Positions 1-12,052 are shown, counted from the first letter of the stretch. The stretch is DNA of 64,000 bases from Rhizopus arrhizus (GCA_024220505.1 JAKZZE010000008.1:1426001-1490000); one strand, 5' to 3'. Notes: generated from the sequence alone by a model not told the origin. Program-made: numbers and translations.

Positions 1-209
1 GCCACAGTGATGCCTCGTCGATAGTTTGGGTCCTCTGGTTTGGACGTCGTGACAACAACGACAGGTTGAGGTACTTTTCTCATAATTCCCCGGACATCGT
101 CAATGACTTTAGTTGATATTCTTTGTTTAACTGGTAGATCGATAAGTGAAAGACGCGATCTGAAAGTAGCTGTGGTGGTTGCAGATCGTGCAAGTAACCT
201 GAAAAACAT
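1..209 (-). CDS. Flavin reductase-like FMN-binding protein, N-terminal part (runs off window edge)
   Basis: Reading the minus strand from an ATG at 209 gives an open frame to the window edge. It starts MFFRLLARSATTT, a short Arg/Ser/Thr-rich leader that looks like a mitochondrial targeting peptide. It then has VIDDVRGIMRKVPQPVVVVT followed by a TSKPEDPNYRRGITV stretch, which matches the opening beta strands of flavin reductase-like FMN-binding domains (the 'VVTT...GMTVSSF' start). Only about 69 residues are visible, so the core FMN site cannot be judged. A splice acceptor (TTTTTCAG) overlaps the start codon, so an upstream exon is possible, but the in-frame ATG and leader make this start reasonable. 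Family call moderately sure, substrate unknown. Confidence 0.55.
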   Translation of the reverse strand, partial: MFFRLLARSATTTATFRSRLSLIDLPVKQRISTKVIDDVRGIMRKVPQPVVVVTTSKPEDPNYRRGITV

Positions 210-430
210 AAAAAACTGTTAAAAAAATGTTAATTCATGGTAAACAGGCTTTCGAGGGTCATTTTGTAGCTCCGAACAAGGCATCACCATAGTCTTTTGA
301 GGATAGTTTCTTTGCTCTTTTGGTTGCTTATAATTTCATAAAGATAAAAACAAACTGTAAATTATGTTAAAGGTAGTTTATTACTAGCTGTATTAAATAA
401 ACATAGCCACAGTAAACAAAAGCTTCTTTT

Positions 431-1034
431 CTAATATTGTTTGCTATATTTTTTAGTTATAGCCTGCAATTGGGTATTGACCTTTTCTTCTAGGTTATTT
501 ACAAAGTCTTTAGGAGAAATATAGTTTTCTTTATCTTTGGGTCCATCTTTTCTGAAATAATCTACACTATAAATATGGTTGACTTCAACACTGTCAATTT
601 CATTGAACAAAGCCCTCAATTCGTTGGCTGCTTCTTCATTCTTTAATAATTGCTCATAAAAGACAATGCGAGTACTACACATAGCGAATTATTAAGAAAA
701 TCAAACAATTCATTTCTTTGGTTTACCCTACAACGCCACGGAGCTTACCCACAGCTTTTCCTATAGATAGACCATCCTTGTATCCTTCATCGAATCCTTT
801 TTGCATATTGACTTCTTTTCCTTCAACTATTCCTATTTTATACCCTGTCTTTTTTTTTTCTTGCAAATAAGCACATTGTTTCTGAATAACTTTTCTTGTT
901 TCTTGACTTACATTACCGTGATCTTCTTGTAGACGATCCCATTCTCTTTCTGCTAATTTTCTTTCATAAACATTGTCTTCTTCACCACTTTCTGCCCAAA
1001 TATCTTTGTCATGCTCTTGATCTGCCATTTGCAA
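431..1034 (-). CDS. YAE1: Yae1-family protein (Fe-S maturation adaptor)
   Basis: Two exons, 1034-727 and 674-431, joined across a 52-nt GT-AG intron (donor GTAAAC, acceptor TGTGTAG). The join closes in frame to 183 residues. The N-terminal half has DIWAESGEEDNVYERKLAER, then the deca-GX3 motif of Yae1/Lto1 proteins: GYKIGIVEGKEVNMQKGFDE, GYKDGLSIGKAVGKLRGVVG. In yeast, Yae1 with Lto1 recruits the ABC protein Rli1 to the cytosolic Fe-S targeting complex. The C-terminal exon is helical and acidic. A second ATG two codons in (1028) is an alternative start. The 2-hydroxyacyl-CoA lyase gene ends about 100 bp upstream on the same strand. Confidence 0.85.
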
Positions 1035-1134
1035 TCAACCAAAAAAAAAAAGTATTAATAATAAGAAAAAAAAATTGACATATTAAAGAGTAGACTCCGT
1101 TTTTAGTAATTTGTAACACAAAAAAAACATTTAT

Positions 1135-2901
1135 TTATAATCTTGCTTTTTCAGTCTTTTGTTGCCATGCAAAGGCCAATTTCTTTCTTCCACCGGGAGC
1201 AATAAGTACATTAATTACACAAGTTTGATCCTTTGAGTCCAATGCTTCCTTCAATGCATTTCTTAATTCAACCTTATCCTTGACTAACCATCCTTTACCA
1301 CCACAAGCCTGTGAAATCATTTCATATCTTGTTTCAGGCAATAAGGCAGTTGTAGGCAAAGTACCATTATTTAGTGAAGCATTGTATTCAGAGTCATCTA
1401 AGCCGTGATAAATGCCATTATTATTAATGACAATAATTAACAAGGGTAATTTAGATCGAATTGCAGTTTCTAATTCCATAGCAGAGAATCCAAAGGCCGA
1501 GTCACCCACAATCGACACTACTCGTTTAGCAGGTCCATAATAAGATTGGGCAGCGATCGCATAACCCATGCCTACTCCCATGGTGGCCCCTGTTCCTGCA
1601 TCAATACGATGTCTCGGTTGATGAACATCGAAAAAGGATCGCCCAATGTCCATCGTGTTGGCACCTTCACTGATATAGACCACATCTTCCTTGGGCAAAA
1701 GGTGTTTGATGACCCCAAAAGCAGACTGATAGCTAAGGATATCTTTATCCGATCCTTGCTCTCCTGAAAGTCTTGTTTTCTCTACATTTTGCTTGACTTT
1801 TTCGAGTAAACCAGAGACATAAGAATCATTCTTTTTACTTAATGAATCAATAGATTGTGTGAGTTGGTTGACAACCAATTGAATATCACCTAATAAGGGC
1901 AAAGTGTCATTTCTATTATTTCCGATTTCTTCAGGTGATATATCGATTTGTATAAAACGAACGTGAGCATTCCATCGAGGTGTGTGGCCATAATGTAATA
2001 TCCAATTTAAACGAGCGCCTATTAAGAGAACCACATCTGCTTCTTTGAGTGCTTTTGATCGAGCGGCTGAGACGCATAAAGGATGAGAATCAGACACGAC
2101 ACCTTTGCCCATAGGAGTTGGTAAAAAGGGACATTTTGTTTTCTCGATTAAACCAAGCACCTCTTTCTCTGCTCTGGCATAGGAAGCGCTGATTTAAACA
2201 AGTCTGTTAGAAATTTCAAATATGCATGTAGATATGAATAGAGCTTACCCTTTACCAACCACAATAAGAGGATGTTTTGCGTTTTTCAATAAATTCACTG
2301 CCTTATTTAAATCGTCTACATCAGCCATTGCTTTTGGAGCATTAGGCACTTTGGGTACTTGAATATCTTCCATCACTTGCTTATTACGAATCGGGTATTG
2401 AATAAAATCAGCAGGCAAATCAACGTAGGCAGCACCAGGTCGTCCATATAAAGCCGTTCTAAAGGCCTTTTCGACTATAAAGGGTAACTGCTCAAGCGAT
2501 GTGGGTCTAGCAGCGTATTTGCAATATGGTTTACATGCTTCCACTTGATCAAGTTCTTGAAAAGCACCTCGTTCGACTTGATCCGTTTCAGACGAACCAG
2601 AGAGTAAAACCATAGGCCAACAATTGATCTTTGAATTGAGTAGACCAGCAAGGGCATGAACCACACCTGGACCACCCACACTTAAGCAAACACCAGGTCT
2701 ACCACTTAAATAGCCATAGACAGAGGCAGCATATGCTGCAGATTGCTCATTACGAAAGCCAATAAAGCGTATACCAGCTGCAACACAAGCCTCTGCTACC
2801 TCAACAACAGGTATGCCAACAATACCAAATACGACTTCTACTCCTTGTGTCTTTAAACAATTGGCAATAAGTTCGGCACCAGAGGAAATAACGGTTGTCA
2901 T
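1135..2901 (-). CDS. 2-hydroxyacyl-CoA lyase / oxalyl-CoA decarboxylase, peroxisomal type
   Basis: Two exons, 2901-2249 and 2188-1135, with a 60-nt intron (GGTAAAGG|GTAAGC ... AAATCAG|CGCTTC), giving 568 residues. It is a ThDP-dependent enzyme: the N-terminal domain carries the conserved glutamate in GFRNEQSAAYAASVYGY and SVGGPGVVHALAGL; the C-terminal domain has the ThDP/Mg motif GDSAFGFSAMELETA...INNNGIYHG. Length and order match HACL1/oxalyl-CoA decarboxylases, which cleave 2-hydroxyacyl-CoA (alpha-oxidation) or decarboxylate oxalyl-CoA. The protein ends in Ala-Arg-Leu, a good type-1 peroxisomal targeting signal. The start at 2901 (MTTVISSGAEL) was chosen over an upstream in-frame ATG because the extra residues are a low-complexity Phe/Leu run typical of translated 5' leader. 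Confidence 0.88.
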
Positions 2902-3018
2902 GAAAAATATAAAGAGAGAAAGGAAAAAGAGCAAAAAAGGAAAAAATAGAGCCGACAAGATATATTTTAGCGGAAGATAAAATTAGATGCATAGCCTTTT
3001 ATCCATCATGCATTTTGT

Positions 3019-4598
3019 TTATTGTCTTCTTCTTTTACCCGTTACTAATTCTTGTCTTATCGAAATAATCTCATTTTCAACAAATGACATTGTATTTTCT
3101 ACTTGAAACACTTGTGCTGCATTTCCCCAAGGTGCGTGATGACCCAAATAACTATACTTGTCTTGTACCTTGTTTGCTGTTTTGTAGTTGCTTTTATCTA
3201 TTCTTAATTTTCTAGCTAAGCGATTATCAATCACCCATCGATAAAAATGTAAAAGATAAGATCTACAGTAAGCTCCAAAGGCAAGGTAAACAGGTTTACT
3301 ATATCAAATTCAGTATGATGCACATATAATGTTATTGTGATTCTTATTACTTTTTTGATATAGCATGTGCAGTAGCATAGTCTAAATCAGCAGTTAAGAT
3401 GACTCGTTGTGAGTGAATAATAATATCTTCATAATTCTTTATCTTCTCTGCTGTTTCTTGTTCTTTGGTTGAGTCCCATATCTTGATTGATTCTTGTCCT
3501 TCAAGTCTTTTTGACATCTTTTCCTTTACCTTTTTAAAAGATGTTAATGCACTACAAAAGAAGTATGTTCCTTAATAATTACCAAATCTGGAGTTCTATC
3601 TGTAAACACAATCGTCACTTCATCTCCAAATCTTTGAACCATGCGCTATATAAAGCGTTATTACAAATCTTCACAAGCTTAATCTCTCTTCACCTTAACA
3701 TTATCTGCTAATAATAACGCATCTTCCGAATACCATTTACAATCCCTTGAATGACCACCCACAATAACCGCAGAATATCCTTTTTGATGGTCAATTACAT
3801 TGGGTGTGATATCTAATAGTGGTGCAGGTGTAATGATGCCATTCTTTTGTTTAGCCAGTGGACCAAGTGCGGCTATCAAAAATTGAGTATTTTCTTTACT
3901 ATTGCAATCACTTTGTATTTGTGTGTTTTACCCATTTTTGCATTTGCTTCATATTTTGGTAAAATGACTTGATTGAAGTTGATAAAAGGTATATTTGGAT
4001 AACCAACATAAACTATACTGAATATAAACATCTTGTCTTTCCTCTCCCATCGAATTATTTATTGTCTTTTTTTTTATACCTGAAAATGAGTTTTTAGCTA
4101 TTTTTGATAAATGGAGACAAGCAGACACTGTGTTTTGTCCACTTGCTATAATATAATCTGGATGTGAATCCTCTGTTTCTTTTGAATCATTTGAATAAGA
4201 CAGATACCATGGCATTTTGTTTATATCTGTTTTCAAGTTTTACTTTAGTTTCGATCTTTTACTTTGTTGATTTTGGTTTACCGGTGTTTTTATTACAATC
4301 AACAATATATTTTTGAATAATTGTTGGAAACATTTGAAGTTCTATATTCAATCATTTAGTGCAAGTTCGTGTAAGCTCGTAATCTTTCTTTTTTACTTTT
4401 GCTAGACACGATTGTCTTTAATTTCAAGTTTTCAGAAAGTTGGTTGGATCCAGCCAATCGTTTACCCAAGGCCATGGCCTGTAAGGTATTTTCAATACCT
4501 CCGTCAGTGACAACCCAAACTTTTTGGTTGGTTAAGGTGGATGAATATCGAACTGATAGTTTTATAAAACGAGCTATAGAAAATATATAAGATTCCAT
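3019..4598 (-). CDS. ELM1-like (mitochondrial fission ELM1 family) protein, eight exons
   Basis: I could join eight exons in frame: 4598-4397, 4341-4282, 4226-4080, 4012-3932, 3872-3694, 3645-3583, about 3529-3351 and 3298-3019, about 396 residues. The N-terminus has the family opening VWVVTDGG-IENTLQAMALGK; the middle has HPDYIIASGQNT, VYVGYPNIPFINFNQVILPK and GYSAVIVGGHSRDCKW; later IWDS, ILTAD and KPVYLAFGAY. This matches the Mito_fiss_Elm1 domain family. Plant ELM1 recruits dynamin to mitochondria, but the biochemical role in fungi is unknown. The seventh intron's acceptor is ambiguous (3529, 3523 or 3517 are all in frame). The segment between IWDS and TAD lacks the usual G-x-NPY motif. 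Confidence 0.75.
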
Positions 4599-5035
4599 TT
4601 TCTTTGCAAGATCCAAAAGGATCGCCCCATTCTTTATCTAATACCATTTCTAAACATCATCAGCGAGTACTGCAGTAGGCGAAAAAGGAAAAAAAAAAAA
4701 AAAATTCTCGAGAAATGTCAAAGTTGAACAAAACGGAGACAAGAAGAACATGGTTTGAGAGTCTTTAACTTTTATTCTCAGACGGCTATTACAATAAAAG
4801 AATTGCATTCTTATAATATTAAAAATACGCATAAAGCCATGATTTCAATTCCTGTGGTTAGAGGAACAGAGAAAACTGCATGATGGTTGCTCTCCTGCCA
4901 TGGCCCCAATGCCTGTATGCCTACTATTGTATTCAGTCCGGCTCGTATCACACTGACTTTAGATTTTTATGACTTCAAATTCAAGGGGCTTAAGCTCTCA
5001 CTGATCATCTTTACTTCTTTTTTTTTATCAAAAGC
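4599..5035. promoter_or_regulatory. Divergent intergenic region between the ELM1-like gene and HIS2
   Basis: This 437-bp stretch separates two divergently transcribed genes, so it must hold both promoters. It contains an A-run at about 4681-4703 and a T-rich tract just before the HIS2 start. The open frames within it have no recognisable domain. Confidence 0.5.
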
Positions 5036-5997
5036 ATGCCTTATTCATTCCACAGCCATTCAGGCCAGTTTTGTAAACATGGACATGGACTTTTGGAAGA
5101 CGTTGTAAAGGAAGCGATTAGAAAAGGGTTTCACGTTTATGGCCTGTCTGAACATATGCCTCGCTATGCAGATTCAGAACTTTACCCTGAAGAAATCGAG
5201 GTTTTATAACAAAAGATAATAGACAAAGCTCACTGTTAAACAATTCGAATATGTAGGCAGAATGTACACCTACTACTTTGACAGAAACCTTTCGCGATTT
5301 TCGTTTAGAGGCTGAAAGATTAAAAGAAGCATACAAAGGAAGCATATCTCTCTTGATAGGTACAGAGATAGAATTCATAAACCAAGACTATGCAAATCAC
5401 ATTCAGCAATTGAGAAGTGAAGCAGACTATGTCGTCGGTTCTCTTCACCATGTCAACTCTGTGCCCATTGACTTTTCACCTGAACTCTACCAAACAGCCT
5501 TGGCTGGAGCCAAGAATAGTTTGCAAACCTTGTTTGTACAATATTTCGACGAGCAGTGGGAAATGCTGCAGGCCATTCAACCAGAGGTCGTAGGCCATTT
5601 TGATCTCATCAGGATATTCGCAGATCAATCTGTGGCTGATCAGATTTTACTTGAACCTCAAGTTTGGCAGCGTATAGTTCGTAATGTGGATTATATTATT
5701 GGCTATGGTGGTCTGTTTGAAATCAATTCGAGATCCTGGAAAAAAGGCTTGAAAGACGCGTATCCTCAAAGAAACATTATTCAAATCATCAAGGAGAAAG
5801 GAGGAAAATTCACTTTGTCTGATGATTGCCATGGACCTAATGATGTGGGGTTATTTTATGAAAAATTACCAAATTATTTATTAGAAACAGGAATCGATAC
5901 GATCCATTATTTAACCAGACAAGAAGGCAAAGTGATAGTAAAGGAACATAAAGATATTCTAAAAGACGAGTTTTGGACCAAGATACAGAATTGGTGA
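5036..5997 (+). CDS. HIS2: Histidinol-phosphatase (PHP family)
   Basis: Two exons, 5036-5200 and 5257-5997, around a 56-nt intron (GTTTTA ... ATGTAG), encode 301 residues. The protein begins MPYSFHSHSGQFCKHGHG, the metal-binding HxH of PHP phosphoesterases, then LSEHMPRY and YPEEIEAECTP. Further on are GTEIEFI, DYVVGSLHHVNSVPIDF, GHFDLIRIF and SDDCHGPNDVG, all typical of fungal His2. It dephosphorylates L-histidinol phosphate, the penultimate part of histidine synthesis, in the cytosol. The donor GTTTTA is non-optimal, but the join restores the conserved YPEEIEA segment. Its stop lies only 41 bp from the convergent SPB1 stop. Confidence 0.9.
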
Positions 5998-6038
5998 AAA
6001 AAAAAAAAACGTATTTTACAAAATTTATTATTAAATGT

Positions 6039-8893
6039 TTAACGACGGCCATTGCCACTCTTCTTCTTTGCCTTCTTTTCTCTTCGCTTCTCTGCACGTC
6101 TCTCTTTCTTCATCACACCATCCACCATCTTATAACGACCCTTGACACCCTTAGGACGGCCCTTGATACCACGATTAGCACCCTTGGCCACAACGACCTT
6201 AATGTCCTTCTTTGGTTTTGTCTTGGATGCTCTTGCAATCAATTTACCAATTGTCTTTGCCTTTTCTTTTTCGCTCATGTCAGGATTATCAGCAATGTCT
6301 GTTGCCTTCTTTTGTGCTTTGGATAGCTTTTGAGCAGCCTTGAACTTCTTTCTAGCCTTGGCTTCAGCCACCTTCTTGATAGGTCTAGCATTCAATGCTC
6401 GAAGCTTTTCTCGAAGTTGATTCATTGCTTCCTTTGTCACAGGCAAGTTGGGTTTGTTATGTCTGCTTTCTTCATCCAAGAACCACTCGGGAAGGCCATC
6501 CTTATCTCTGAATGCTTCTTTGGAGAAACCCATATCGACAAGGTCTTCCAATGTCTTTTCTTTATTAGCTAGTTGTTGAGCCAAAGTGATTGATTCAGGT
6601 GTAGTCAATCCTTTTTCTGTGTCAAAAAGTTAGAAATAGGCACATCATGCTTTTGTCTTTTGGTTCTTACCGAGCGCCTTCTTCATAGCCTTGGAGTTAT
6701 CATCCTCACCTCCATCCCACATTTCATCGTCAGAAGGAAGTTTATCTTCCATAGGCTGGATTTCAAAATCACTATCCTCTTCCTCTTGTTCTGAACTGCC
6801 GTCATCTTCTTGATTTCTCTTTCTCTTTTTGGATTGTTCTCGAATAAACTCTTCGTCATCACTTGATTCCTCTTTTTCCATGAGCTCATCAGCTGCTACA
6901 TCTTGGAAAATGTCCTGGTCAAAGAACATAGCAGCCGCAGTAGAAAGGCCGCTGGCTGTCTTTTTGGATAAGGCAGCCTTTTGACCAAGATCGTTCATCA
7001 GTGAATTTACACCATTTGATTTGGTAGGTGAGGCCTCTTCATCTTCAGAAGACATGCTATCATCACTTTCATCATTATTTTCTTCATCTGAATCTGAATC
7101 TGAATCAGAGTCAAATTTTTTGTCTCTGTTCTTGTTTTGTGTCTTTTTGTCATCAAAACCAGACCATTCATCTTGTTCTTCTCTAGCTTGCTTGGCTCTA
7201 AATTTAGCATCTCTTTCTGCTCTACGTTGTTTATATCTACTGTAATCTTCGTCCATTTGATTTTCGAGATCACGTTCATATTCATCCTCCGAGTCAAGAT
7301 CTTCATCCATGTCCATTTCAGCAATACGACCCTTCATGTTCTTATCCACCTTAATATCATCTGGACCGTCATCCTCTTCGAGATCGTCTGCCATAGACAT
7401 GTCACCGTTATGAAGTTTTTCAAGTGATGAATCCTTCTTGATCTTTTTAATATTAAAGACCTCATCCTCACCAAGACCACCATCATCCAAAGCAATGTCA
7501 GTAGGGACAATCATGTTCAGCTGCATACGTTGAATCAACTTCATCTTCTTTTCATTCGCCTTTCTCTTTTCTCTCTTTCGCTTAGCTGCTTCCTCTTTTG
7601 TGAGATTGGACAATTCGGCCTCAAGCATCTCGTCTTCATCCATCGGTTCCTCTTCTATCACTGCAATCTTCTCTTCCTTCTTTCTATCCATCTTCAATTC
7701 ATCACGAATCGTAGTTCTCCATTTCAACAAGGCCTTGAATTCACCTCGACCGAGCACCTTCAAATCTTCACAGTTGATCTTTATATCCTCTGTTGTGATA
7801 TCTCGCTTCAAGAGCTCTCTTGATTCATCCGATGTGAATGTAAACTGATTGTATGAACCCAATGTAACAATAGGATCATCAGCACGAATGAATTCCATGA
7901 CATCTAACGTTTTATGGAGGGTATAATCGCCATCTTCATAACCATCTCTGTGTCTCCTCTTTTTTTCGGGTCGAAAGACATCAGCCAACTTTTTGGGCTC
8001 TTCTGCACCGACATCTGAAAAGACAGCCTTGGGATCCAACATGCGAGGATCAATCTTTTTGGGTGCAATAAAATCACGACAGACGACGAAAATTTCGGCA
8101 GAGACATTACGAGAAGAAGGTGGTTTGGTGGCTTCAACTTTGCGAAAAAGCTGTTGAAAGACCCAGATGAGTTTGTTGTAATCTTTGGATCGAAACACTT
8201 TGGTGACAAATGTACCGCCCTTGCTCAAAAATTCGGTAGCAAGCTTGAGAGAGACAAGTACAAGTTCGGATTGTGAAAAAGCGTCGTGTGCCCATGCTCG
8301 ACCTACGTTGGGAGCACCATCGTGAAGAACACTAGAGAACGTCAATGGGTTGTTTGAGGAAATCATTTCTTTTTATATCTTACACATCTGCTTTCCAAGT
8401 TTTCATTTCTTGTCGTAAGTTTTGCCTACATCTTTCTGTTGTAATGTCATCTGTGAAGGTAATTACACCTGGAATAGGTTTGATTGGGCAAAGATCCACA
8501 CCTGTTCAAAGAATGTTTTAGTGTCAATGCTAAAATAGACATGAATGAATAAAGTACCTATCACTAGACTGCTTTGTGGCATATATTTTGTTGCTACTTG
8601 TAACCTTGGAAAATGTAAGTAAGGAACAAGACTTTGGGGAAGGAAATCTACTTACCAACCACCTGGTGCAGCACATAAATCAATTAATGCTCTTGACTTT
8701 TCTAAAAAGTTATATTTCTTATTTAACTGAATCAACTTGAAAGCAGAACGAGCACGATAACCTTGCTCCTTTGCCAAGTGGTAATACTTATCCAAACGTC
8801 CTATGTTTATATTATTGTCAATACTTGTACGCACCTGCATTTCATTTCTTGTTTTTTACCTTTTGAGTGTTTCTTCTCTCTTCCTTTACCCAT
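6039..8893 (-). CDS. SPB1: AdoMet-dependent rRNA methyltransferase Spb1
   Basis: Six exons (8893-8860, 8800-8656, 8604-8558, 8501-8384, 8331-6671, 6616-6039) join in frame to 860 residues, close to yeast Spb1 (841). The N-terminus [31 protein letters not shown] and [11 protein letters not shown] is the FtsJ/RrmJ fold with the SAM-binding [18 protein letters not shown] and KVFRSKDY hold catalytic D and K residues. A long acidic/basic middle (Asp/Glu/Ser runs around 6720-7400) and a Lys/Arg-rich tail ending [12 protein letters not shown] fit the Spb1 C-terminal domain. Spb1 2'-O-methylates the A-loop of 25S rRNA on pre-60S particles in the nucleolus. Several unrelated frames on the opposite strand here are shadows. 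Confidence 0.93.
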
Positions 8894-9180
8894 GATCTAT
8901 AATTTTAAAGTTGGATCTAAATTAAAAAAAAAAAGAAATTTTTTGTAAAAAAAAAAAATGAAAAATCATGTTTCTATAATTGGATAAAAGATCGCAGTTG
9001 TACATATAAGCCACAATTCACTGTCATTTTATTTTCAGTGGTGGAACTTTTCAGGACAAACCAATGGATCGAATTAAAAAGACAATATTTAAAAAACAAG
9101 AGCATTCAACCAAAGAATAGGAAAAGTAAAAGAAGAACCCTTACTATTGATACCGGTAGCTTCGAATGATATAAAACTCT
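8894..9180. other. Intergenic, no gene seen
   Basis: Upstream region of SPB1 with A-runs (8927-8937, 8949-8959). No RNA gene or coding frame stood out. Confidence 0.4.
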
Positions 9181-9656
9181 TTAAGCCATCTTATCAATAG
9201 CACGATTACTGTTCTTGCTGATTTTTATCCTACCTTTGAATTTCAAGTCTTTATGAGCACAGGAAGCAAGATTATTCCTCTTACAGCAAATATGATGAGG
9301 TTTATTTGATGGTGATGATATGCTCGACACCAAGGCAAATCTCTGCAGGGACTCTTCATTTTGATGATTCGATCTACAAATAATAGGGCACGCTTTGCTC
9401 GAAATCATCGATAGCTGAACTTGAGGGATGTAGCCGATGACCAGCTTGAAAAAAGTAGCCATCATTTCATTATGAATACAAGATGACGAAAGACTGTTTT
9501 TAAATACGGCTTCATGAATATATTTGAAACAAAATTTCACGATTCGAAGTACATCATCATTCAATTTATGAAATACCTCGTATCTTGCTTGAGGATTTGA
9601 TCTAGTTTAGATTCATCAAGAGCCCTTTCAATAGCATTTTTCATGCTTATATCAAA
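9181..9656 (-). pseudogene. Unidentified coding relic or short lineage-specific gene
   Basis: A 127-codon frame (9564-9181) continues upstream in frame without ATG to about 9607 (TRSNPQARYEVFHKLNDD...). An ATG at about 9643 starts MKNAIERALDESKLDQILKQ in a different frame. No GT-AG pair was found that joins the two, so the simplest reading is a frameshifted relic. The central part (LRIVKFCFKYIHEAVF ... MATFFKLVIGYIPQVQLSM) is helical and looks protein-like; the C-terminal third is Ser/Lys/Asn-rich. I do not recognise the family. It could also be a chance frame. Confidence 0.3.
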
Positions 9657-10515
9657 AAACTACTTGAATTGTTTGACTAAAAGGGAACAAGTTTTTTGTT
9701 TTTCAAATTTAAGGGTACTATCAATAGCCTTAAAAAACGAAATTTGTAAACGTTTAATTCAAATTTAGTAAACAATATATTCGAGGGTTGCTTTCAACAT
9801 GACTGCAAATTAAAGTTTGTGAATTTCTGATTTATAAAAATGACATGAAAATATAAATCTAAAACACATTTGTGTTGCAGACTTAAATTGAACAATTCAT
9901 TCATCTATCGTCTTGATATACTTTGTAGTATTTGGGTGATAACGAACGTTTAGTAGACATCCAGAAAAAGAAAAAAAAATATAGTAGAAAGAAACAAGAT
10001 TATTGGCAACCATTGATAGAAAGATGTGTATGTGTGCGACTTGACCAGAATACAAGTAATGTATGTCAAGTTTTATAGATTGTATTTATGGTGTATATAC
10101 ATCGGATGAGCCTTTACAAAGTATTATTGGTCATTTACTTGGTAGGCTAGTTATCATATTAAATTTCACAATACATCATTATTGTTATTATCATTATTTC
10201 TGTGTAATGAATCGCTTTTATAAATACCCTTCTCTTTTCCTCGCCTTTTCTGACACACTCACCTATTCATATCATGAATGAACAAGACACATACTTTATA
10301 TTTTATTCTTTATACGCCTTTCGAGTCAGTTCATTATCCTTGGTGTCAAAGAGGACACACTCTTCTTTGCTTTATAAAAGAATGGATGAGATTGAAATTC
10401 ATCGTGGGAAAATAAAAGGAAAGTATCCTATTTTCTCACGAGACTAACCTATTTGTCCTTATCCCCTTTTTTCTTCTTTTTCTCCTTCTCTCTCTTTTTT
10501 TAAATCTTATCCACC
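9657..10515. promoter_or_regulatory. Intergenic region upstream of isovaleryl-CoA dehydrogenase
   Basis: No convincing gene. It ends in a long pyrimidine-rich tract (about 10463-10503) immediately before the IVD start codon, a common core promoter/leader feature in fungi. Confidence 0.4.
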
Positions 10516-11982
10516 ATGCTTTTGAATCGTTTAGCGAGACCTGTGATGAATGTAAAGAGAGATAGATAGGTTGCAGTAAGCTGAATTTTCTATTTTAGAA
10601 ACAATGGACAAGATCCATTCCACGTTCATTTTCCACCTATAATTCTGCTATCGCTGGCCTCAGTCCCCAGCAAGAAGAACTTCGAGTAGCAGTTCAGGAC
10701 TGGGTGAATGTCGAATTGGCTCCTCGAGCGAATGCGATTGATAAAGAAAACGAGTTTCCTATGGACATGTGGCGTAAGTTGGGAGACATGGGACTCTTGG
10801 GTGTCACTGCACCTCCAGAATATGGTGGGTTAGGCTTGGGATACTTTGAACACACGATGGTCATGGAAGAGATCTCGAGAGCCAGTGGATCGGTCGCACT
10901 CAGTTATGGTGCTCACTCCAATCTGTGTGTGAACCAGATTGTGAGAAATGGCAACGAAACCCAAAAGCAAAAGTATCTGCCCAAGTTGATCTCGGGTGAG
11001 CATGTGGGTGCCTTGGCCATGTCTGAGCCTGGCTCTGGATCGGATGTAGTGAGCATGAAGTTGCGCGCGGAAAGAAAAGGAGATCATTATGTCTTGAATG
11101 GGGATAAGTTTTGGATTACAAATGGCCCAGATGCCGATGTGTTGGTGGTTTATGCGAAAACAAAACCAGAAGCTGGACCTCAAGGAATCACTGCTTTCTT
11201 GATTGAAAAGGTATGAATGGATTACTGTTATTTATATACTTAATCATCATAGGGATTTGAAGGGTTCTCTACAGGACCCAAGTTTGACAAGTTGGGCATG
11301 CGTGGATCGAATACATGTCAACTGTTTTTTGATAATTGCAAAGTACCAGGTATGATGACATGAGTTATATATCACCTTCATACTTAGTTGTGTTAGTTGA
11401 AAATGTGTTGGGTGAAGTCAATAAAGGTGTTTATGTCTTGATGAGTGGTTTAGACCTCGAAAGGCTTGTACTCTCAGGCGGGCCTTTAGGGTAAATAATA
11501 ATAACAAAAAAGGAGAACAAGGATTCTCAGATAAAGATAGATTAATGCAAGCTGCTTTGGACGTGGTTGTACCTTATGTTCATGAACGTCATCAATTTAA
11601 TAAACCTATTGGTGAATTCCAAGTGAGTGAAGATAAAGTGAAGTAGATCAAGTACTGATAATTATAAAAGCTCATTCAAGGGAAATTAGCAGACATGTAT
11701 ACAAAAATGAACGCGTCAAGAGCTTATGTTTATGCAGTCGGACGTGCCTGTGATCAAGGCAATATTAGTAATAAGGATTGTGCAGGTGTTATTTTATATT
11801 CAGCTGAAAGAGCAACTGAGGTTGCATTAGATGCTATTCAATGTCTTGGTGGCAATGGTTATACAAATGAATATCCGACAGGCAGAATATTACGTGATGC
11901 TAAGCTTTATGAAATTGGTGCAGGAACAAGTGAGATTAGAAGAATGTTGATTGGTAGAGAATTTAACAAGTTGTACAAATAA
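10516..11982 (+). CDS. IVD1: Isovaleryl-CoA dehydrogenase, mitochondrial
   Basis: Six exons (10516-10551, 10599-11210, 11253-11349, 11397-11490, 11541-11622, 11671-11982) give 410 residues. The first exon and start of the second encode a basic Ser-rich mitochondrial presequence ([12 protein letters not shown], then [14 protein letters not shown]). Acyl-CoA dehydrogenase motifs follow: [50 protein letters not shown] and a C-terminal [16 protein letters not shown]. The segment [15 protein letters not shown] carries the glutamate that acts as catalytic base specifically in isovaleryl-CoA dehydrogenases, which separates this from other ACADs. It oxidises isovaleryl-CoA in leucine catabolism and passes electrons to ETF. 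The bZIP gene starts 70 bp after its stop. Confidence 0.93.
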
Positions 11983-12052
11983 AATTAAAACTGAAACATG
12001 AGGCATGTTTGCCCTCCTTTTTCTCTCTTTCTCTTTTTTTTTTAAAAAAAGA

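Noticed and set aside
4887..5108. Frame overlapping the HIS2 start
   Set aside because: A different frame from the PHP motif HSHSG, which clearly begins at 5036.
7021..7848. Several Ser/Leu/Phe-rich plus-strand frames across SPB1
   Set aside because: Antisense of the Asp/Glu/Lys-rich Spb1 middle region; no domain.
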